Numbered from the stretch's first letter, positions 23,991 to 37,117 are shown. The stretch: 64,000 nt of DNA from Ailurus styani (GCA_002007465.1 LNAC01000277.1:720915-784914); one strand, 5' to 3'. The notes: generated by a model from the letters alone, not told the origin. Made by a program: numbers and translations.

Positions 23991-24869
23991 TGAATGGAGA
24001 AGTGCTCGGTCCATGATCTTTCAGCAAATACTACATGGAGTACATGTAATTGAAAAGATAAAAATCCCCTTGACGTGAGAAGTAAAAGGAGTAAGGGTAG
24101 TCAAAACATTGACTAAAAACACTAAAGGAACGAAGATGCAACTGTATGCTTGAAGGCTGTTAGGTTTAAGATTCAGTAAGGCAGTGGTGATAGTCTCCCT
24201 AAAACTTCTGCATGTAAGGGATGCGGCATTTATTCTTTCATTTATTCAGAAAGTGTCTCTTGACTGTGTTGTACTATTTTTGATATTATTGGTGATTGCA
24301 ATAACATTTTTTAAAGTTGAAACTGCTTCTTGGAAAGCTAATCAATCTAAAAGATAAACATGGTTAACCACCCCTCCCCAAGGGAAAAGGAGGGAAAACT
24401 TAAAAAATAAGCATAGTCTGGGGGGAAAAAAAACAATTGTTTTGATTTAAAAAAGTAAATCATGAGAGCACAGTACCTGACACTGTAGTTTCATTTGAAA
24501 AATTTTTTTACTTTTCCCCACTGTATTGGTTGTCTTATATATCATTTAGACCTGTGCTTCTCAGCTTGGTGTTGCTCTACTCAATATAATAATAAGTGTC
24601 GTTGTTGCTATTTCAACTACCTAATAGAAATACTGCATTCACTCTTAGTAGATTTATTGCTTTGAATTAGAAATGTATCTCTGAATTCCTGTATCAAGTC
24701 ATTCTGAATCTCAGATTGGCAGTCTTTGGTAGAAGAAACCAGAAGATGATTTATTATTCCTAAATAAATACAATCTGTCTGAAAGGCAGATCCTTGAGGT
24801 ATGATATGTGTAGAAGAAAAACAATACAAGCAATCTGAAGTGTGGAAAGTTTGGAGAATGTTCAACCTC

Positions 24870-25012
24870 TCATTTTACAAACAGGATAATTGAGGCTTGG
24901 GTGATTTATTAATTTGCTTGAGGGACAGTAAGTTAAGTAGAGGTAGTAAAGACTTGAACTTGTGTCTTCTGATTCTAAGGTCCACCTTTGCCACTACACA
25001 GTATGTTTACTT
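24870..25012 (-). repeat. MIR, antisense
   Basis: CATTTTACAAACAGGATAAT, TTGAGGCTTGG, ATTTGCTTGAGGGACAGTAA and CTTGAACTTGTGTCTTCTGA match a reversed MIR core. Confidence 0.75.
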
Positions 25013-25414
25013 CCATATACATCACTTGCTAATAATTAAGAAAAACTGAATAATGCTTTTTCTAAGAAATTCCACTAAAATGAAGTATGCATTTTCTTGA
25101 AAGAGTGATTTGTATATCATGTACCAGAATCTTTTTTAAAAAACATTTAGGATGTTTCATAACATGGAAAATGTCCAAACTATTGTTTCAGATACCAGTT
25201 TGATATTTGGGTGGATCATGTAAAAACACTAAAATGGCTGAGAAAGCATGTGAAATGTTTATTTTAACAATGGAACAGCCATCTGCATTACATGATTTTT
25301 CTTAAGGCTTAAAAAACTTTAGTAATAGTCCATTTTTAAAAACACTCAACAGGCTTTTTGGGTGATGTTATTCAAGTGTATTGTTTTATTCCAAGCTTTC
25401 TGGTTTGTGTTAAG

Positions 25415-25565
25415 ATGATTCATAGGCTTTTAGAGCTGAAAGAGATTTTCAAGTTCCTCTAGTCTAATTCATTTTACAGATCAAGAAAGCAAGGTAAAGA
25501 GGCTATCTGCTGCTGCAATTCAGATTCAGATAGGGAGGCTTCAGTCTAGTACATTTACCACCGTG
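25415..25565 (-). repeat. MIR-like fragment, antisense
   Basis: TAGTCTAATTCATTTTACAG and AGAAAGCAAGGTAAAGAGGC resemble a reversed MIR-type element. Diverged. Confidence 0.5.
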
Positions 25566-25629
25566 CTGTTGTCTTTTCTTTGTTACACTTTGTGCTAATA
25601 CAAAATGTCAGACTATTTTTAAATTTTCT

Positions 25630-27674
25630 ATTTTTTAAAAAAGATTTTTTTAAAGCAGCTTTAGATTTTACAACAAAATTGAGAGGAAGGTACAGAGATT
25701 TCCCATATATCCTCCACCCCCACATTTCCACAGCCTTCCCCATTGTCCCCGTCACTCACCAGAATGGTTCATTTGTCACAAAGGATGAACCTGCATTGAT
25801 ACATCATAGTCACTCAAAGTCGTAGTTTACTGTAGGGTTCACTCTTGGTGTTGTACATTGTATAGGTTTGGACAGATATCTAATGGTATATATCCATCAT
25901 TATAATATCATACAGAATATTTTCACTGCCCTAAAAGTCCTCTGTGCTCTGCCTGTTCGTCTCTTCCTCTCTCTTCCAATCCACTCATCTTTTTATCATC
26001 TATAGTTTTTCCTTTTCCAGAGTATCATGCAATTGGAGTCAAAGATACATATTCTTTTAAGATTGGCTTCTTTCACGTAGTAATAGGCATTTAATATTCT
26101 TCCATGTCTTTTCATGACTTACAGATCATTTCATTTTAGTGCTGAATAGTATTCTGTTGTCTGGATATATCAGTTTATCCACTCACCTGCTGAGAGACAT
26201 CTTGGTTTCTTCCACATTTTTGCAATTAAAGGTAAAGCTGCTGTGAATATCTGTATGGAGGTTTTTGTGTGGACATAGTTTTTAACTCCCTTGAATAAAT
26301 ACCAAGAAGCACAATTGCTGGATTGTGTGGTAAGTGTACTGTCTTCTAGAATGGCTGTACCATTTTGCATTCCCACCAGCAATGAGTGGAAGTTCCTGTA
26401 ACTCCATGTTCACATCAGCATTTGGCAGTGGTGTCAGTATTCTGGATTTTGGCCATTCTAATAAGTGTGTAGTGGTATTTCATTTTTTATTTTTATTTGT
26501 TCTTCCTACAATGTGGACCATCTTTTTATATGGTTATTTGCCATCAGTATGTTTTCTTCTTTTTTTTTTTTTCATCTGTGCATCTTCTTTGGTGAGGTGT
26601 CTGTTAAGGTCTTTGGCCCATTTTAAATTGGGTTGTTTGTTATCTTATTGTTGAGTTTTTAAGAGTTCTTTGTATATTTTGGGTAATAGTCCTTTATCAA
26701 ATGTATATTTTGCAAATACTTTCTTCCAGTCTGTGACTTGCCTTATAATTCTCTTACTGTTGTCTTTTTTTTTTTTTAGGGCAGAAGTTTTTAATTTTAA
26801 TGAAGTCTAGCTTTTCAATTGTTTTTTCACTGATCATGTCTTAGTGTATAACTAAAAAGGCATTACCATACCCAAAGTCATCTAGATTTTCTCTTATTTT
26901 ATCTTCTGGAAGTTTATTAATTTTTCATTTTACATTTGGGTCTACTGGTTTTGTAAAAAGATGTTACAAAAAGATGTAAGGTCTGTATCTAGATTAATTT
27001 TTGTGTGTATGGATATCCAGTTGTTTCTAACACCATCTGACAGTTGAAGAGACTGTATTTGCTCCACTGTACTGCCTTTGTTCCTTTGTCAAAAATGAAT
27101 TGACTATATTTATGGGGGTTATTTCTGGGCTCTCTCTTTTGTTTCTTTAATCTGTCTGTTCTTTGACCAATATCACATTGTCTTGATTACTCTAGCTATA
27201 TACTGAGTCTTGAAATTGAGTAGCATCAATCTTCCAACTTTGTTCTTCACCTTCAATATTGTGTTGCCTATTTTGGGGCCTTTTTGCCTCTCCATATAAA
27301 CTTTTGAATCAGTTTGTCAGTGTTTATTAATAACTCGATAGGTTCTTGATTGTGATAGCATTGAATCTATAAGTCAAGTTGGAAAGAACTGACATACTGA
27401 CAATATTGAGTCTTCCTATCCATGAACATAGAATATCTCTCCATTTATTTAGTTCTCTTTGATTTTGTTCATCAGGGTTTTATAGCTTTCTTCATATAGA
27501 TGTTGTACATGTTTTGTTAGATACACCTAAGAATTTCATTTTTTGGGTGCTAATGTATATGGTATTGTTGTTGTTTTTTATTATGTTCAGTTACCCACCA
27601 TATAGTACGTCATAGTTTTTGATGTGTTTTTAATTTCAAATTCCACTTGTTCATTATTGGTATATGGGACATTT
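25630..27674 (-). mobile_element. Old L1, 3' UTR and ORF2 part, antisense
   Basis: The + strand reads from a 3'-UTR complement (CAGCTTTAGATTTTACAACA; CCCATATATCCTCCACCCCC; CACAATTGCTGGATTGTGTG; TGGCTGTACCATTTTGCATT) into ORF2 complement (GAGTCTTCCTATCCATGAAC; AATTTCAAATTCCACTTGTT). A short L1 3'-end-like piece near 27569-27617 seems inserted in it. Fossil, with many stops. Confidence 0.82.
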
Positions 27675-27823
27675 ACTATTTACTTAACATATAGTGTATC
27701 ATTAGTTTCAGATATACAGTTCAGTTATTCATCAGTTGCATATAACACTCAGTGCTCATCACATCATGTGCCCTCCTTAATGCCTATCACCCAGTTACCC
27801 CATTTCCCCACCCACCTCCCATT
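27675..27823 (-). mobile_element. Carnivore L1 3' end, antisense, at the junction of two older L1s
   Basis: Complement of the same 3' end seen at 15645-15879: TTCATCAGTTGCATATAACA, GTGCCCTCCTTAATGCCTAT and CCACCCACCTCCC. It lies exactly between the L1 pieces at 25630-27674 and 27835-29790. No target duplication could be fixed. Confidence 0.78.
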
Positions 27824-27834
27824 TATTAATTTTA

Positions 27835-29790
27835 AATTAAATTATATATATATTATTGCGGCTAAAAACATGTTATACATGAGATCTGCCCTTTCAACAG
27901 ATTTTTAAATGCATTGTATAGTATTGTTAACTGTAGGCATAATGTTGTACAGCAACTCTAGAACTTTTTCGTTGTGCATGACTGAAGCTTTGTATTCATT
28001 GAACAGCAACTCCCCATTTTTTCTTCTTCCCAGTCCTTGGCAGTGACCATTCTACTTTCTGTTTTCTGTGAGCTTGAATACTTTAGATACCTCATATATG
28101 TGGGATCATGTAGTATTTGTCTTTCTGTGTCTGGCTTATGTCACTTAGCGTAATGTTCTCAAGGTTCATACATGTTATTACATATGACGGGATTTCCTTC
28201 TTTTTATGGCTAAGTAATATTATACTGTATGTATATACCATTTTTCTTTATCTATTCACCCATCGATGGAGATTAGATTATTTCTACTTTTTTGCTGTTG
28301 TGAATAAAGTGGCAGTGAACATGAGAGTGCAAATTCTCTTTGAGATCTTGTTTTCAGTTCTTTGGATAAATACCCAGAAGTGGAGTTGCTGTTTCTTGTG
28401 ATAGTTCTTTTTATAATTTTTTGAGGTATCTCCATACTGTCTTCCATAATGGCTGCCCTATTTTACATTCCCACTAATTGTGTACAAGAGTTTAGATTTT
28501 TTCACATCCTCATCAATGTTTCTTTTTTTTTTAAGTAATGGCCATCCTACCAGATGTGAGGTGATACTACATTAACATTTTGATTTGTATTTCTTTGATC
28601 AAGCATATTTTAATACACCTATTGGCCATTTGTATGTCTTTGCAGAAATGTCTCTTCAACTCCTTTCTCTGCATATTTTTAAAACCAGATTATTAGTCAT
28701 TTTGTTGTTGAGTTTTAAGAGTTCTTTATATATTTTGAGTATTATGTCCTTGTAAGATACATGGTTTACAGATATTTTCTCCCATCCTGTAAGTTGCCTT
28801 TTCACACTGTTGATGGTTTCCTTCTCCGTACAGAAGATTTTTAGTTTGATATAGTTCCACTTGGGTCTATTTTTGTATCTTTTGCCTGTGCTTTTGGTAT
28901 CATATCTAAAAAATCATTGCCTAGACCTTATGTTTAAAGCTTTAAACATAAATCTTTAAACATAAATCTTAAAGTGGATTCACCTTGAGTTGATTTTTTT
29001 TGTGTGTGTATGGTGTAAAATAAGGTTCCAGTTTCATTCCTTTGGCTGTGGATATCCAGTTTGCCCAAGACCATTTGTTGAAGGTGCTGTCTTTTCCCCA
29101 TTGTGTATTCTTTACACCCATTGTCAAAGAGCACCTGGCCATATGTATGTGGATTTCTGGGCTTTCTATTACATTCCATTGGTCTGTATGTCTATTTTTA
29201 TGCTAGTACCCAGAGTTTTTATTTCTTTAGCTTTGTAATGTTTCAAAATCAGTAAGTGTGGTGCCTTTAGTTTGATTCTTCTTTCTCAAGGTTGATTTGC
29301 CTATCTTGTAGTTCCATATGAATTTTAGGATTTTTTTCCTGTAAAAAATGCAAGTGGTATTTAAATAAAGATTGCATCAAATCTGTAGATTGTTTTGGCA
29401 GTATGGACATTTTAATAATATTAAATTTAATAGTCCACAATTATGAATAATCTAAATATTGCAATTTTTGTGCTATTGTAAATGGATTTTTTAAAATATC
29501 CTTTTCAGATGGCTTGTTAGTACATAGAAATCCAAACTGATTTTTGTGTGGTGACTTTATGTCCTACTACTTTGCTGTGTTTATATCTAAGTTCTAACTG
29601 TTTGTTTGTGGAATCTCTCAAGTTTTCTGCAGGTAAGATCATATAATCTGTGGACAAACAAAATTTTACTTCTTTGTTTACAGTTTGAATGGTTTCTATT
29701 TCTTTTTCTTGCCTAATTGCTCTGCTTAGAACTTCCAATAATGAATAGACATGTCAAAAATGGGGATCCTTGCCTTGTTTCTATTCTTAG
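27835..29790 (-). mobile_element. Old L1, 3' UTR and ORF2 part, antisense
   Basis: 3'-UTR complement (AACTGTAGGCATAATGTTGT; AATAAATACCCAGAAGTGG-like wording at about 28365-28385; GGCTGCCCTATTTTACATTC), then ORF2 complement (GTTCCAGTTTCATTCCTTTG; CAGTAAGTGTGGTGCCTTTA; GATCCTTGCCTTGTTTCTAT). It is a second copy of the same stretch as the preceding L1, not its continuation. Confidence 0.82.
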
Positions 29791-30869
29791 ATGAAAAGCT
29801 GCACTATTTTTGTGAAGTCTTTTTCTCTTGCATTATGAAGCCTCTGATGTCACCTCTTGGAGGGAGGAGTCTTCAACGAGTACATGGTCAAATGGGATGA
29901 CAGTGGATTTAGTAGGGCTCTATTTTATTCTCTGTCTGATCTCTGTTTTCTGCCTTTGTTGATTTAACACTCAGCTGCTGGATTCCACTAATTGCTGACA
30001 TATAGCCCTATTGTTTTCTTAGGACATAAATTGCTGCCAGTCTGATCCAATTAAATTTGGATCCCTTTTCAGAAGAGTTTCTGAGGCCAGTATTTCAGGT
30101 TTTGACTCCAAGAGCACTCTTCTTGTCTGTCTTTTTCCCTGGTTCTTTCTGGGAAATTGACAGGTTTACAGTGTTGCTTCCTGGTGTTTTCATGAAGTTA
30201 GCAGACTCTTGTGAATTGCTAACCACCAAAATCTCCAATGTTTTCAAGAGTGCCCTTAGGCTTAAACTTTCCCATAATCCAGTTCAAATAAAATCATTTC
30301 ATAGAGAGAGCTCTACAGCTCTGATCTTATGGACTACCTCCCCCCCCCCACCCCCGGGCATGATTTCTGAGTCAGTGCTCTGGAGTGGGAATGGGGACAG
30401 TTGTCAGTTCTCTGAGAGTGACATCCCTGCTTTATGACTAGAGTGTTGGGCAGGGGAGGTAGGCTCTGTTGCTCTTAGCTTGCCTTTCCTAACATGAACC
30501 TCCCTCCTCTGAGCAAACTGAAGAGAGAGGGATATCAGTTCCCAAGTGCTTGTGTAGAGCCTTCACTGTATGAGTGGTGGCTAGTTAGAAGAAGGGATTG
30601 CCCAGCTTCATGGCCATATATGGGAGGAATTTAGCTTTTGCAGCTTGGAGCTAGGGGAAATGAGATATTCTCGTAGTCTGCCCTTCCTAGTGAAATGCTA
30701 TATTCCTTGACAGGAGATTGAGAAGAAAGAGAGCCCCTACCACCATCTTCTTAGTTGCTTATGGGGGAGGAGATGGGTCATGGCTCAAGTGCCACAGATT
30801 CTTGTTCTTACTAAGATTTGTAAGATTTCTTGTTCAGTGACTCAGTATAATGATTGCTGATGCAAAACC

Positions 30870-31580
30870 GGGAGTTAGGCTAAATGCCACAGGTTAAGGG
30901 CATGGTCTCTGCAAGACTGACCTCACTTCAGATACCAGGTGCTATTGGGGGGTCTAGGGCCACTCTCAGTTCTGACCAACTATTTATAAATTCAGGGCTT
31001 TTCATGAGCCTTTAGATTTGATAATTCACTAGAATGATTTGCAGAATCCAGGAAAGTTCTGTACTTAAGATTACGATATTGCTGTAGCAGAAAGGATACA
31101 AATCAGAACTAGCCAAGAGACGTGTAGGGTGAGATCTGGGAGGCTCCCAAACACAAAGCTTCCAGTGTCCTTTTCCCATGAAGTCGGGATGCATCATCCT
31201 CCCTACACATGATGGTGTAATATACACAGAGTATTGCCAGCCAGGGGGGCTCACTTAAATTTCCAGAGTTGCCCAGAATTTTTTATGAGCTTTCATTTTA
31301 TAGGCATAACTGATTGAATCATTCATTGGCCATGAAGTTGATACCAGTCTCCAATTCTCTCCACTTCTCAGAAATTGGGCTAATAATCATTTGATTCAAA
31401 GCTCCAACCATCTAATCACGTAGTTGGTCTTTCTGACATGGCCATCACCCATCTTGAATCATTTTGTTAGCATGAACTCTGATGTGGCCTAAGGGGTCTC
31501 CCATGAATAACAGGAAATTCCAAGGATTTAGAGGCTATGTCCTAAGAACTGGGGACTAGAGTCCAGCCAAATTTTTTATT
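30870..31580 (+). mobile_element. Ancient LTR-like repeat, copy 1 of 3
   Basis: Recognised by comparison with 41207-41780 and 48251-49015. It has a shared order of landmarks: CTCAGTTCTGA, a CTAGAATGATTTGCAGAA-type motif, an AAAGGATA tract, CAAAGCTTCCA, TGATTGAATCATTCATTGGC, and GGAAATTCCAAGGATTTAGA near the right end. It resembles an endogenous-retrovirus LTR (possibly MLT2/ERVL class). No viral gene is present. Confidence 0.6.
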
Positions 31581-32249
31581 ACATGGGAAAATGTCTTATT
31601 TGCTGTATGTACTTAGAACAATTTCCAAAAACTTAAATAGTTTTTTTAAATTAATACTTTTTGTTATGGTTGTTTGATGGGGGTGGGTTAATATATCGCC
31701 TCCTGTCATCTTTTGGAAATAGAATGCTCTGCTCTTTTTTGATTAGTATTTGATTAATATTTATAAGATATACCCTTTTCCCTTATCCTTTTACTTTTAA
31801 CTTGCCTATATCATAATACTTGAAGTTTCTTTTGGACAGTGTGTAATTGGGTCATATTTTTTAATCCACTCTGCCAGTCTCTCTTAATTTGTATATTTAG
31901 GTCGTTTATATTTAATATAATTATTGGTATGTTAGGATTTAAGTCTGCCATTTTATTTATTTTTATTTATTCTTTTTTGTTGTTGTTTTCTTTTTTTCTT
32001 GCCTCCTGTGGGTTACTTGATCACTCTTTAGAATTCCAGGTTGATTATCTAGACTACTTTTGAGTGTATCTCATTATATAGCTTTTTCTTTTTAGTGATT
32101 ACTTTAGGTATTACTTTATATATATAAAACTTATCATAATATCAGTTTACTGATACTGTTATTTTACACTTTAGAATAAAATATAGAAATCTTAACCTCC
32201 CTTTTTGTTCATTTACCTTTCTTGTTTGTAATTGTCTTAAGTATTTCCT

Positions 32250-32350
32250 CTCTCTCTCTCTCTCCATATATATACACATATATGTGTATATATATACACA
32301 CACATATATATATATACATATATATGTGTATATGTATATATACACACACA
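32250..32350. repeat. Compound (CT)n / (TA)n / (CA)n array
   Basis: A CT run at 32250-32264, then alternating TATA and CACA blocks, ending at the SINE fragment tail. Confidence 0.92.
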
Positions 32351-32463
32351 TTTATTTATTTGGTAGACTCCACACCCAATGTGGGGCTTGAACTCATGAC
32401 CCTGAGATTGAGAGTCACATGCTCTACTGTCTAAGCCAGCCAGGCACCCAGCCAGGTGCCCGT
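32347..32463 (-). mobile_element. SINEC fragment, antisense
   Basis: A short copy: TTTATTTATTTGGTAGACTC at the left, then GGGGCTTGAACTCATGACCC, ending in CCAGCCAGGCACCC. It lacks most of the CT-rich body and abuts a TA/CA microsatellite. It sits inside antisense L1 sequence. Confidence 0.8.
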
Positions 32464-33606
32464 CTTCTATATACATTTAGACTGACATCAGATAGTAGTA
32501 TAATTTTTGCTTTGTCTAAAAAAACAAACAAACAAAAAACTCTCAAGAAGAGACATTCAAGTATATTTACCCATATTATTTGCTTACCATGTTTCTTCTT
32601 CATTCTTTATGTTCTGTGGTTCCTTCTTTTTTTGTTTCCTTTCTGCTAGAGGGTTTGGTGTAGACATTCTTTTAGCATGAGTTTAGTGGTGAAAATTGTC
32701 TTAGTTTTCCTATATCTGAGAATGCTTCACTAGCCCCTTCATTCCTAAAGTATATTTTTGCTGGATATAGAATTCTGGGTCAACAGTACTTCCACTCCTC
32801 TCCCCCTTGGCCCTTGATAACTATTGCGTTGTTTCTTTTTGGCACCCATGATTTGGGTTGAGAATTCACTGTCATTTAAATTGTTTTTCTCAGGTTAATT
32901 TTTGCATTTTTTCTGACTGCTTTCAAGATTCTTTTTGTCTTTAGTTTTTGGAAGTTTAATTATGATGTGTTTTGTTGTGGATTTCTTTGTGTTTTTCCCA
33001 CTTGGGATTCACAGAGCATTTTGAATCTGTGAGGTTTATAACTTGCCAATTTTGGGCATTTTCAGCCATTATTTCTTCGGTGCTTTTTCAGCCCCACCCT
33101 CTTCCTAAAATCTAAGCATAGATTTTAGATCTTCTCTTATAGTTTCACTGATCCTTGAGGTATTCATTTTTTCCAGTCTTTTTTCTTCTCTGCTGTTTGT
33201 ATTAGGTAATTTCTATCATTTTAACTTCCACTTCACTAATTCTTTCTTCTGTTCCCTCCATTCTGCCATTGAAACCATCCACTCAGATTTTTATTTCAAT
33301 TATTGTGTATTTTAATTACTAAATTGTCATTTGGTTCTTCTTTTTATCTTCCATTTCTTTGTTGAAGCTTCCTATTTGCCAAAGCTGTCTGTTTTACAGT
33401 TACTTTAATCATGTTTCTACTTGCTAAATTTTTTGTTAGTTTATTCTAAAATCTCTGTCCTCTCAATATTAACATCGTTTGATTTTTTTTTCTATTCACT
33501 TTGAGATCTTCATGGTTCCTGATATGATTTGCAATTTTTGATTGAAACTTGGACATTTTCATATGATACTATGAGACTGAATCTTTTGTAAATCTGTTTC
33601 TATTGG

Positions 33607-33630
33607 TGTGTGTGTGTGTGTGTGTGTGTG
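33607..33630 (+). repeat. (GT)12 microsatellite
   Basis: Uninterrupted GT dinucleotides within the antisense L1 5' half. Confidence 0.93.
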
Positions 33631-34794
33631 GCCTTTGGAGTGAGGGGTGCCACCTTGTTATTAGTTGTGAGTACAAGTCAGGTTTCCCCCTTCTATCTCC
33701 AGTGATACCCAAGGTGGGGGACTCTTTATTATTGCTGGATAAAATGTGAATTCTGGTGCACATGTTTATAGACACCACAATGGAAATAACCTTTCACTGC
33801 TAGTTGATAATTAAAGTCCTGACTCTCTACTGTTCCTCTCCTGATAACACTCTAGCAGGGAGAGAAAAGGACGTCTCATTACTGCTGGGTGGAGGTAAGG
33901 TAAATGTCCATGCTGTGATCTCCATTGATACTATAGGGTGGAGTCCCAGTTCCCTACTAGGCCTTCTCTAATACTACCACAGTGAGGGTATTGGGGAATC
34001 TTGTTATAGCTTGTTGGGGGTAAAAGCTTAGGCTCCAAACTTGGCCTTTGGTGTCATGGGTAAGAGTAGGATAACAGTTTTTTGTGTGTGCTTGGCTGAA
34101 CTAAAGTAGATTTTGTTTATGTCTTGCCTTGCTAGACAAAAACACCTGGACCTAAAAAATGAATGTTATTTTTGCAAAGCAGTTTTTAAAATTAGATGTG
34201 TCCTTAATATTTATATAATTCCAATCAGTTCATTTTTATTTATAATATTGTGTGATCAGTCATAACTTTCTAAATAATACATAGACGAATTTGTAATAAA
34301 TTAAATCATAATTTATATCACTTAAAGAGAATTAAAAGAAAGTGTTGCATGGATTAAATTCTTTCATCCTAAAGCTATGCTTCTTCTATTATGTTAACCT
34401 AATACTTGAAGTTACTTTCTTGCAACAAAATTATGATGCTGGCAGAGCACATTATTTTTCGATGTCTTCCCAAATGGTAGTTTCACAATGTGAATCTCTT
34501 TTCTTTTTCTTTTTTTTTTTTTTTTAATTTCTGCCTGACTCCTGTCTCTGTCTTTTCCATTATTATACTACTTGAGTGAGACTGGTTCATGGAGCCTAGA
34601 AAATAAGTTTGAAATGAAAAACAAGGAGATGCCTCATTTTAAGTTTATCTCGAAATTTCTTTTCTCTGTTCTGGTATTAGAATATTTCAAGACTCATTTG
34701 CACAGAACTTGAATGTACAGATGCAAAGAATAATAGCTCTGGGCTTTATATTTGTTTGTTTGTTTTACTGATTGAATGGTGGTTACACATGCTG

Positions 34795-35025
34795 ACCCCA
34801 AAGCCAGATGCTTAGTTGTAGTCACAAGTCTTGCCACTTACCAGCTGTAACTTTGAGAGGTCACCATGACCTTGCTGTGCCTTGGGGCCTTCAACTGTAA
34901 AAATGGAGATAATCATAATTACTGTGACAGAGGGTCATTGTGAGGATTACTGAGTTAATACATGCAAAGCTTCCTTTCCAGTAAGGACTGTGTGAGTTTT
35001 AGCTATAATTATTATTGTTTTATGA
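34795..35025 (+). repeat. MIR, sense
   Basis: GCCACTTACCAGCTGTAACT, then TTCAACTGTAAAAATGGAGA, TGTGAGGATTACTGAGTTAA and TTAGCTATAATTATTATTG, nearly the whole MIR core in order. Confidence 0.85.
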
Positions 35026-35208
35026 GCTATCTGGAACAGATGCTTGGGGTGTTAGCAGGGGAATAGTTAGGTGCAATGTGGGGGGCTCTTGCAGTAGACA
35101 ACTATTTTACTGCTGAGAGATTGGTCATTTGTATCATATGGAGGGTTTATATAATCATTTTTCAGGGAAGCGGGTTTGGTGGTTTTTGTTTTGTTTTGTG
35201 GGTTTCTT

Positions 35209-35210
<2 letters not shown>

Positions 35211-35240
<30 letters not shown>
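35211..35240 (+). repeat. (GT)n microsatellite, imperfect
   Basis: A GT run with two GTAT interruptions, next to a T-rich GTTTTTGTTTTTG stretch. Confidence 0.88.
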
Positions 35241-35241
<1 letters not shown>

Positions 35242-36280
35242 TTTTTGTTTTTGTTTTTGTTTTGCAGTTTTAGGGAAGTAGTCACTAATGGATTTTTTCT
35301 GTGAAGAAAGATAACTAATGCTGTTTATTTTATAAGCAACATTTTAATCCCATTTAAATGAACGAATAATTGAACATGGTTCAGTATCTTCACAAGTTGC
35401 TCTCAAACTTCATTTTTATTGTAACAGTTTTGTCTTACTCAGTAGAGATATTCTCAGTTATGTCTTTACTAAAAATGTTGAGCTTTGAGCAGCTTTCTTC
35501 TACGTAAGCCAACTGAGACCTTCTTTATTTTTAAGGTGAATTGTGAATTTATTTACCATATTAGGTCCTTACTCTTTGTCATTATATATTTCTAAACTTT
35601 CTTTTTTAAAGAAAAATAACAATTCAGCTCCTGGGTTTGAAAACTCTTCACTAACCTCTTTCCTTGGCTAAGATAGCGTATATTAGTGCAGTGGAGCAAG
35701 CTTTTGAAAGGCATTTCCCAGTTTATTTGAAATTTGTTTTTTAAAAAATCCAAAGCACCTTTTTTTTTTGCTATTATTGTTTTTTAGGTTTTTAAAGAAA
35801 ACTTATCATTTACCATTTTGTTTTTCCCCTCCTCCCCATCGCACTGCTGAAATAATGAAGGCACAGTCCCCCTAAGGTATGCAGGGTGCTGTTTCATGGC
35901 CTCCTGTCAGGCCTCTCTCCTGGGATTCCACCTTTTGTGGATCAGGGCTGCTCAAGCACTTTTCCCTCTTGGTACTGCGCTCACCAGAAGACTTTCATGT
36001 CTTGCCAACAAGTTCTGTCAGTAATTTAATTCATATGCATTCACCAAGTTAATAACTTTGCATACATCATGTTACATGTAGCCCCTGCCCTCCTGAAAGA
36101 AAAAAGAAAAAAGACCAATAAAATGCACAAATTAACAAAATTAGTGCTGTCCAACTCTAGGGGCAAGAACAAGGATAGTTTTCACCACTGATTTAATTTA
36201 TGCTTTTTGAGCACATTAAAATATGTCATTTTATTCATTAGTTCAGTAATGACATCTTTTTCAATATAGCTATTTCTTTC

Positions 36281-36478
36281 TTTTTTTTTTAATATTTTAT
36301 TTATTTATTTGAGAAAAAGGGTGAGAGAGAGAGAGACTACAAGCAGGGAGAGGGACAGAAGGAGAAGCAGGCTCCCCGCTGAGCAAGGAGCCTGCTATGG
36401 GACTCAATCCCAGGACCCCAGGATAGTGACCTGAGCCAAATGCAGATGCTTAACTGACTGAACCACCCAGCTGTCCCA
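36281..36478 (-). mobile_element. SINEC, antisense
   Basis: A T-run then AATATTTTATTTATTTATTT at the left; GAACCACCCAGCTGTCCC at the right. The target duplication of about 20 bp is slightly diverged: ATAGCTATTTCTTT before and GTAGCTGTTTCTTT after. Confidence 0.92.
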
Positions 36479-36610
36479 TCAATGTAGCTGTTTCTTTAAT
36501 CCAGAATAGCTTTAGTGTCATCTGTAATGTGAGATGTGATCAATGTTTGCTAGTTAAGAGAACTTTGCCTTCTGAGCTGATTCTGAAACTGACTTTAAAA
36601 AAGAAATTCT

Positions 36611-36751
36611 GGGGTGCCTGGGTGGCTCAGTCCATTAACTGTCTGTCTTTGGCTCATGTCATCTCAGGGTCCTGGGATCAAGCCCCATGTCCAGCTCTCT
36701 GCTCAGTGGGGGGTTGGCTTCTCCCTCTCAGTTTCCCTCATTGCTTTCCCT

Positions 36752-36789
<38 letters not shown>

Positions 36790-36812
36790 CAAAATATTAA
36801 AAAAATAAAAAT
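36611..36812 (+). mobile_element. SINEC, sense, with expanded CT tract
   Basis: Head GGGGTGCCTGGGTGGCTCAG, a (CT)n run of about 15 units at 36757-36786, then AAACAAAATATTAAAAAAAT. It forms an inverted pair with the SINE at 36281-36478. Confidence 0.92.
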
Positions 36813-37117
36813 ACAAAACTTCTGACAAATTATCTACCTGTTTGATTTTTTCCATTGTATTGCTTTTATCCAACATTTTCCTTTTCTAGTTTGATTTTCA
36901 GAAGAATTTCTTTCAAATTTTGCATTAATTGGTTTTTGTCTTCTCCTAAATAGTTTATATTTGACTTAAAAATTAGGCAGAACTAGGGATCCTTGAGCCT
37001 CAGCTGGAAGACAGGTTGATACTGAGCTGTGTGGTGAAGGAGAGGTGGAGTCCCCTAAAAATAACACCCTGTTCCATTGTATCTCAACAACAAAGCAGCA
37101 AGAAATGGAGATTTCTC

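Larger units (their letters stand above)
31730..34170 (-). mobile_element. Old L1 5' half (ORF1 and 5' UTR), antisense
   Basis: It starts in ORF2/ORF1-boundary complement (CTGCCAGTCTCTCTTAATTT; GTTAGGATTTAAGTCTGCCA) and runs through ORF1 complement (TGGATATAGAATTCTGGG; ATTTTCAGCCATTATTTCTT). It ends in a 5'-UTR-like stretch (AAAGCTTAGGCTCCAAACTT). The SINE fragment at 32347-32463, the adjacent TA/CA array and a (GT)n at 33607-33630 lie inside it. Confidence 0.7.

Noticed and set aside
30057..30437. 126-codon open frame
   Set aside because: No recognisable domain, a C-run (CCCCCCCCCCACCCCC) in the middle and no neighbouring exon signal. Probably chance in old repeat-derived or intron sequence.
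34501..34526. T-rich run as the tail of another antisense SINE
   Set aside because: No SINE body or head complement follows; it is an isolated T tract.
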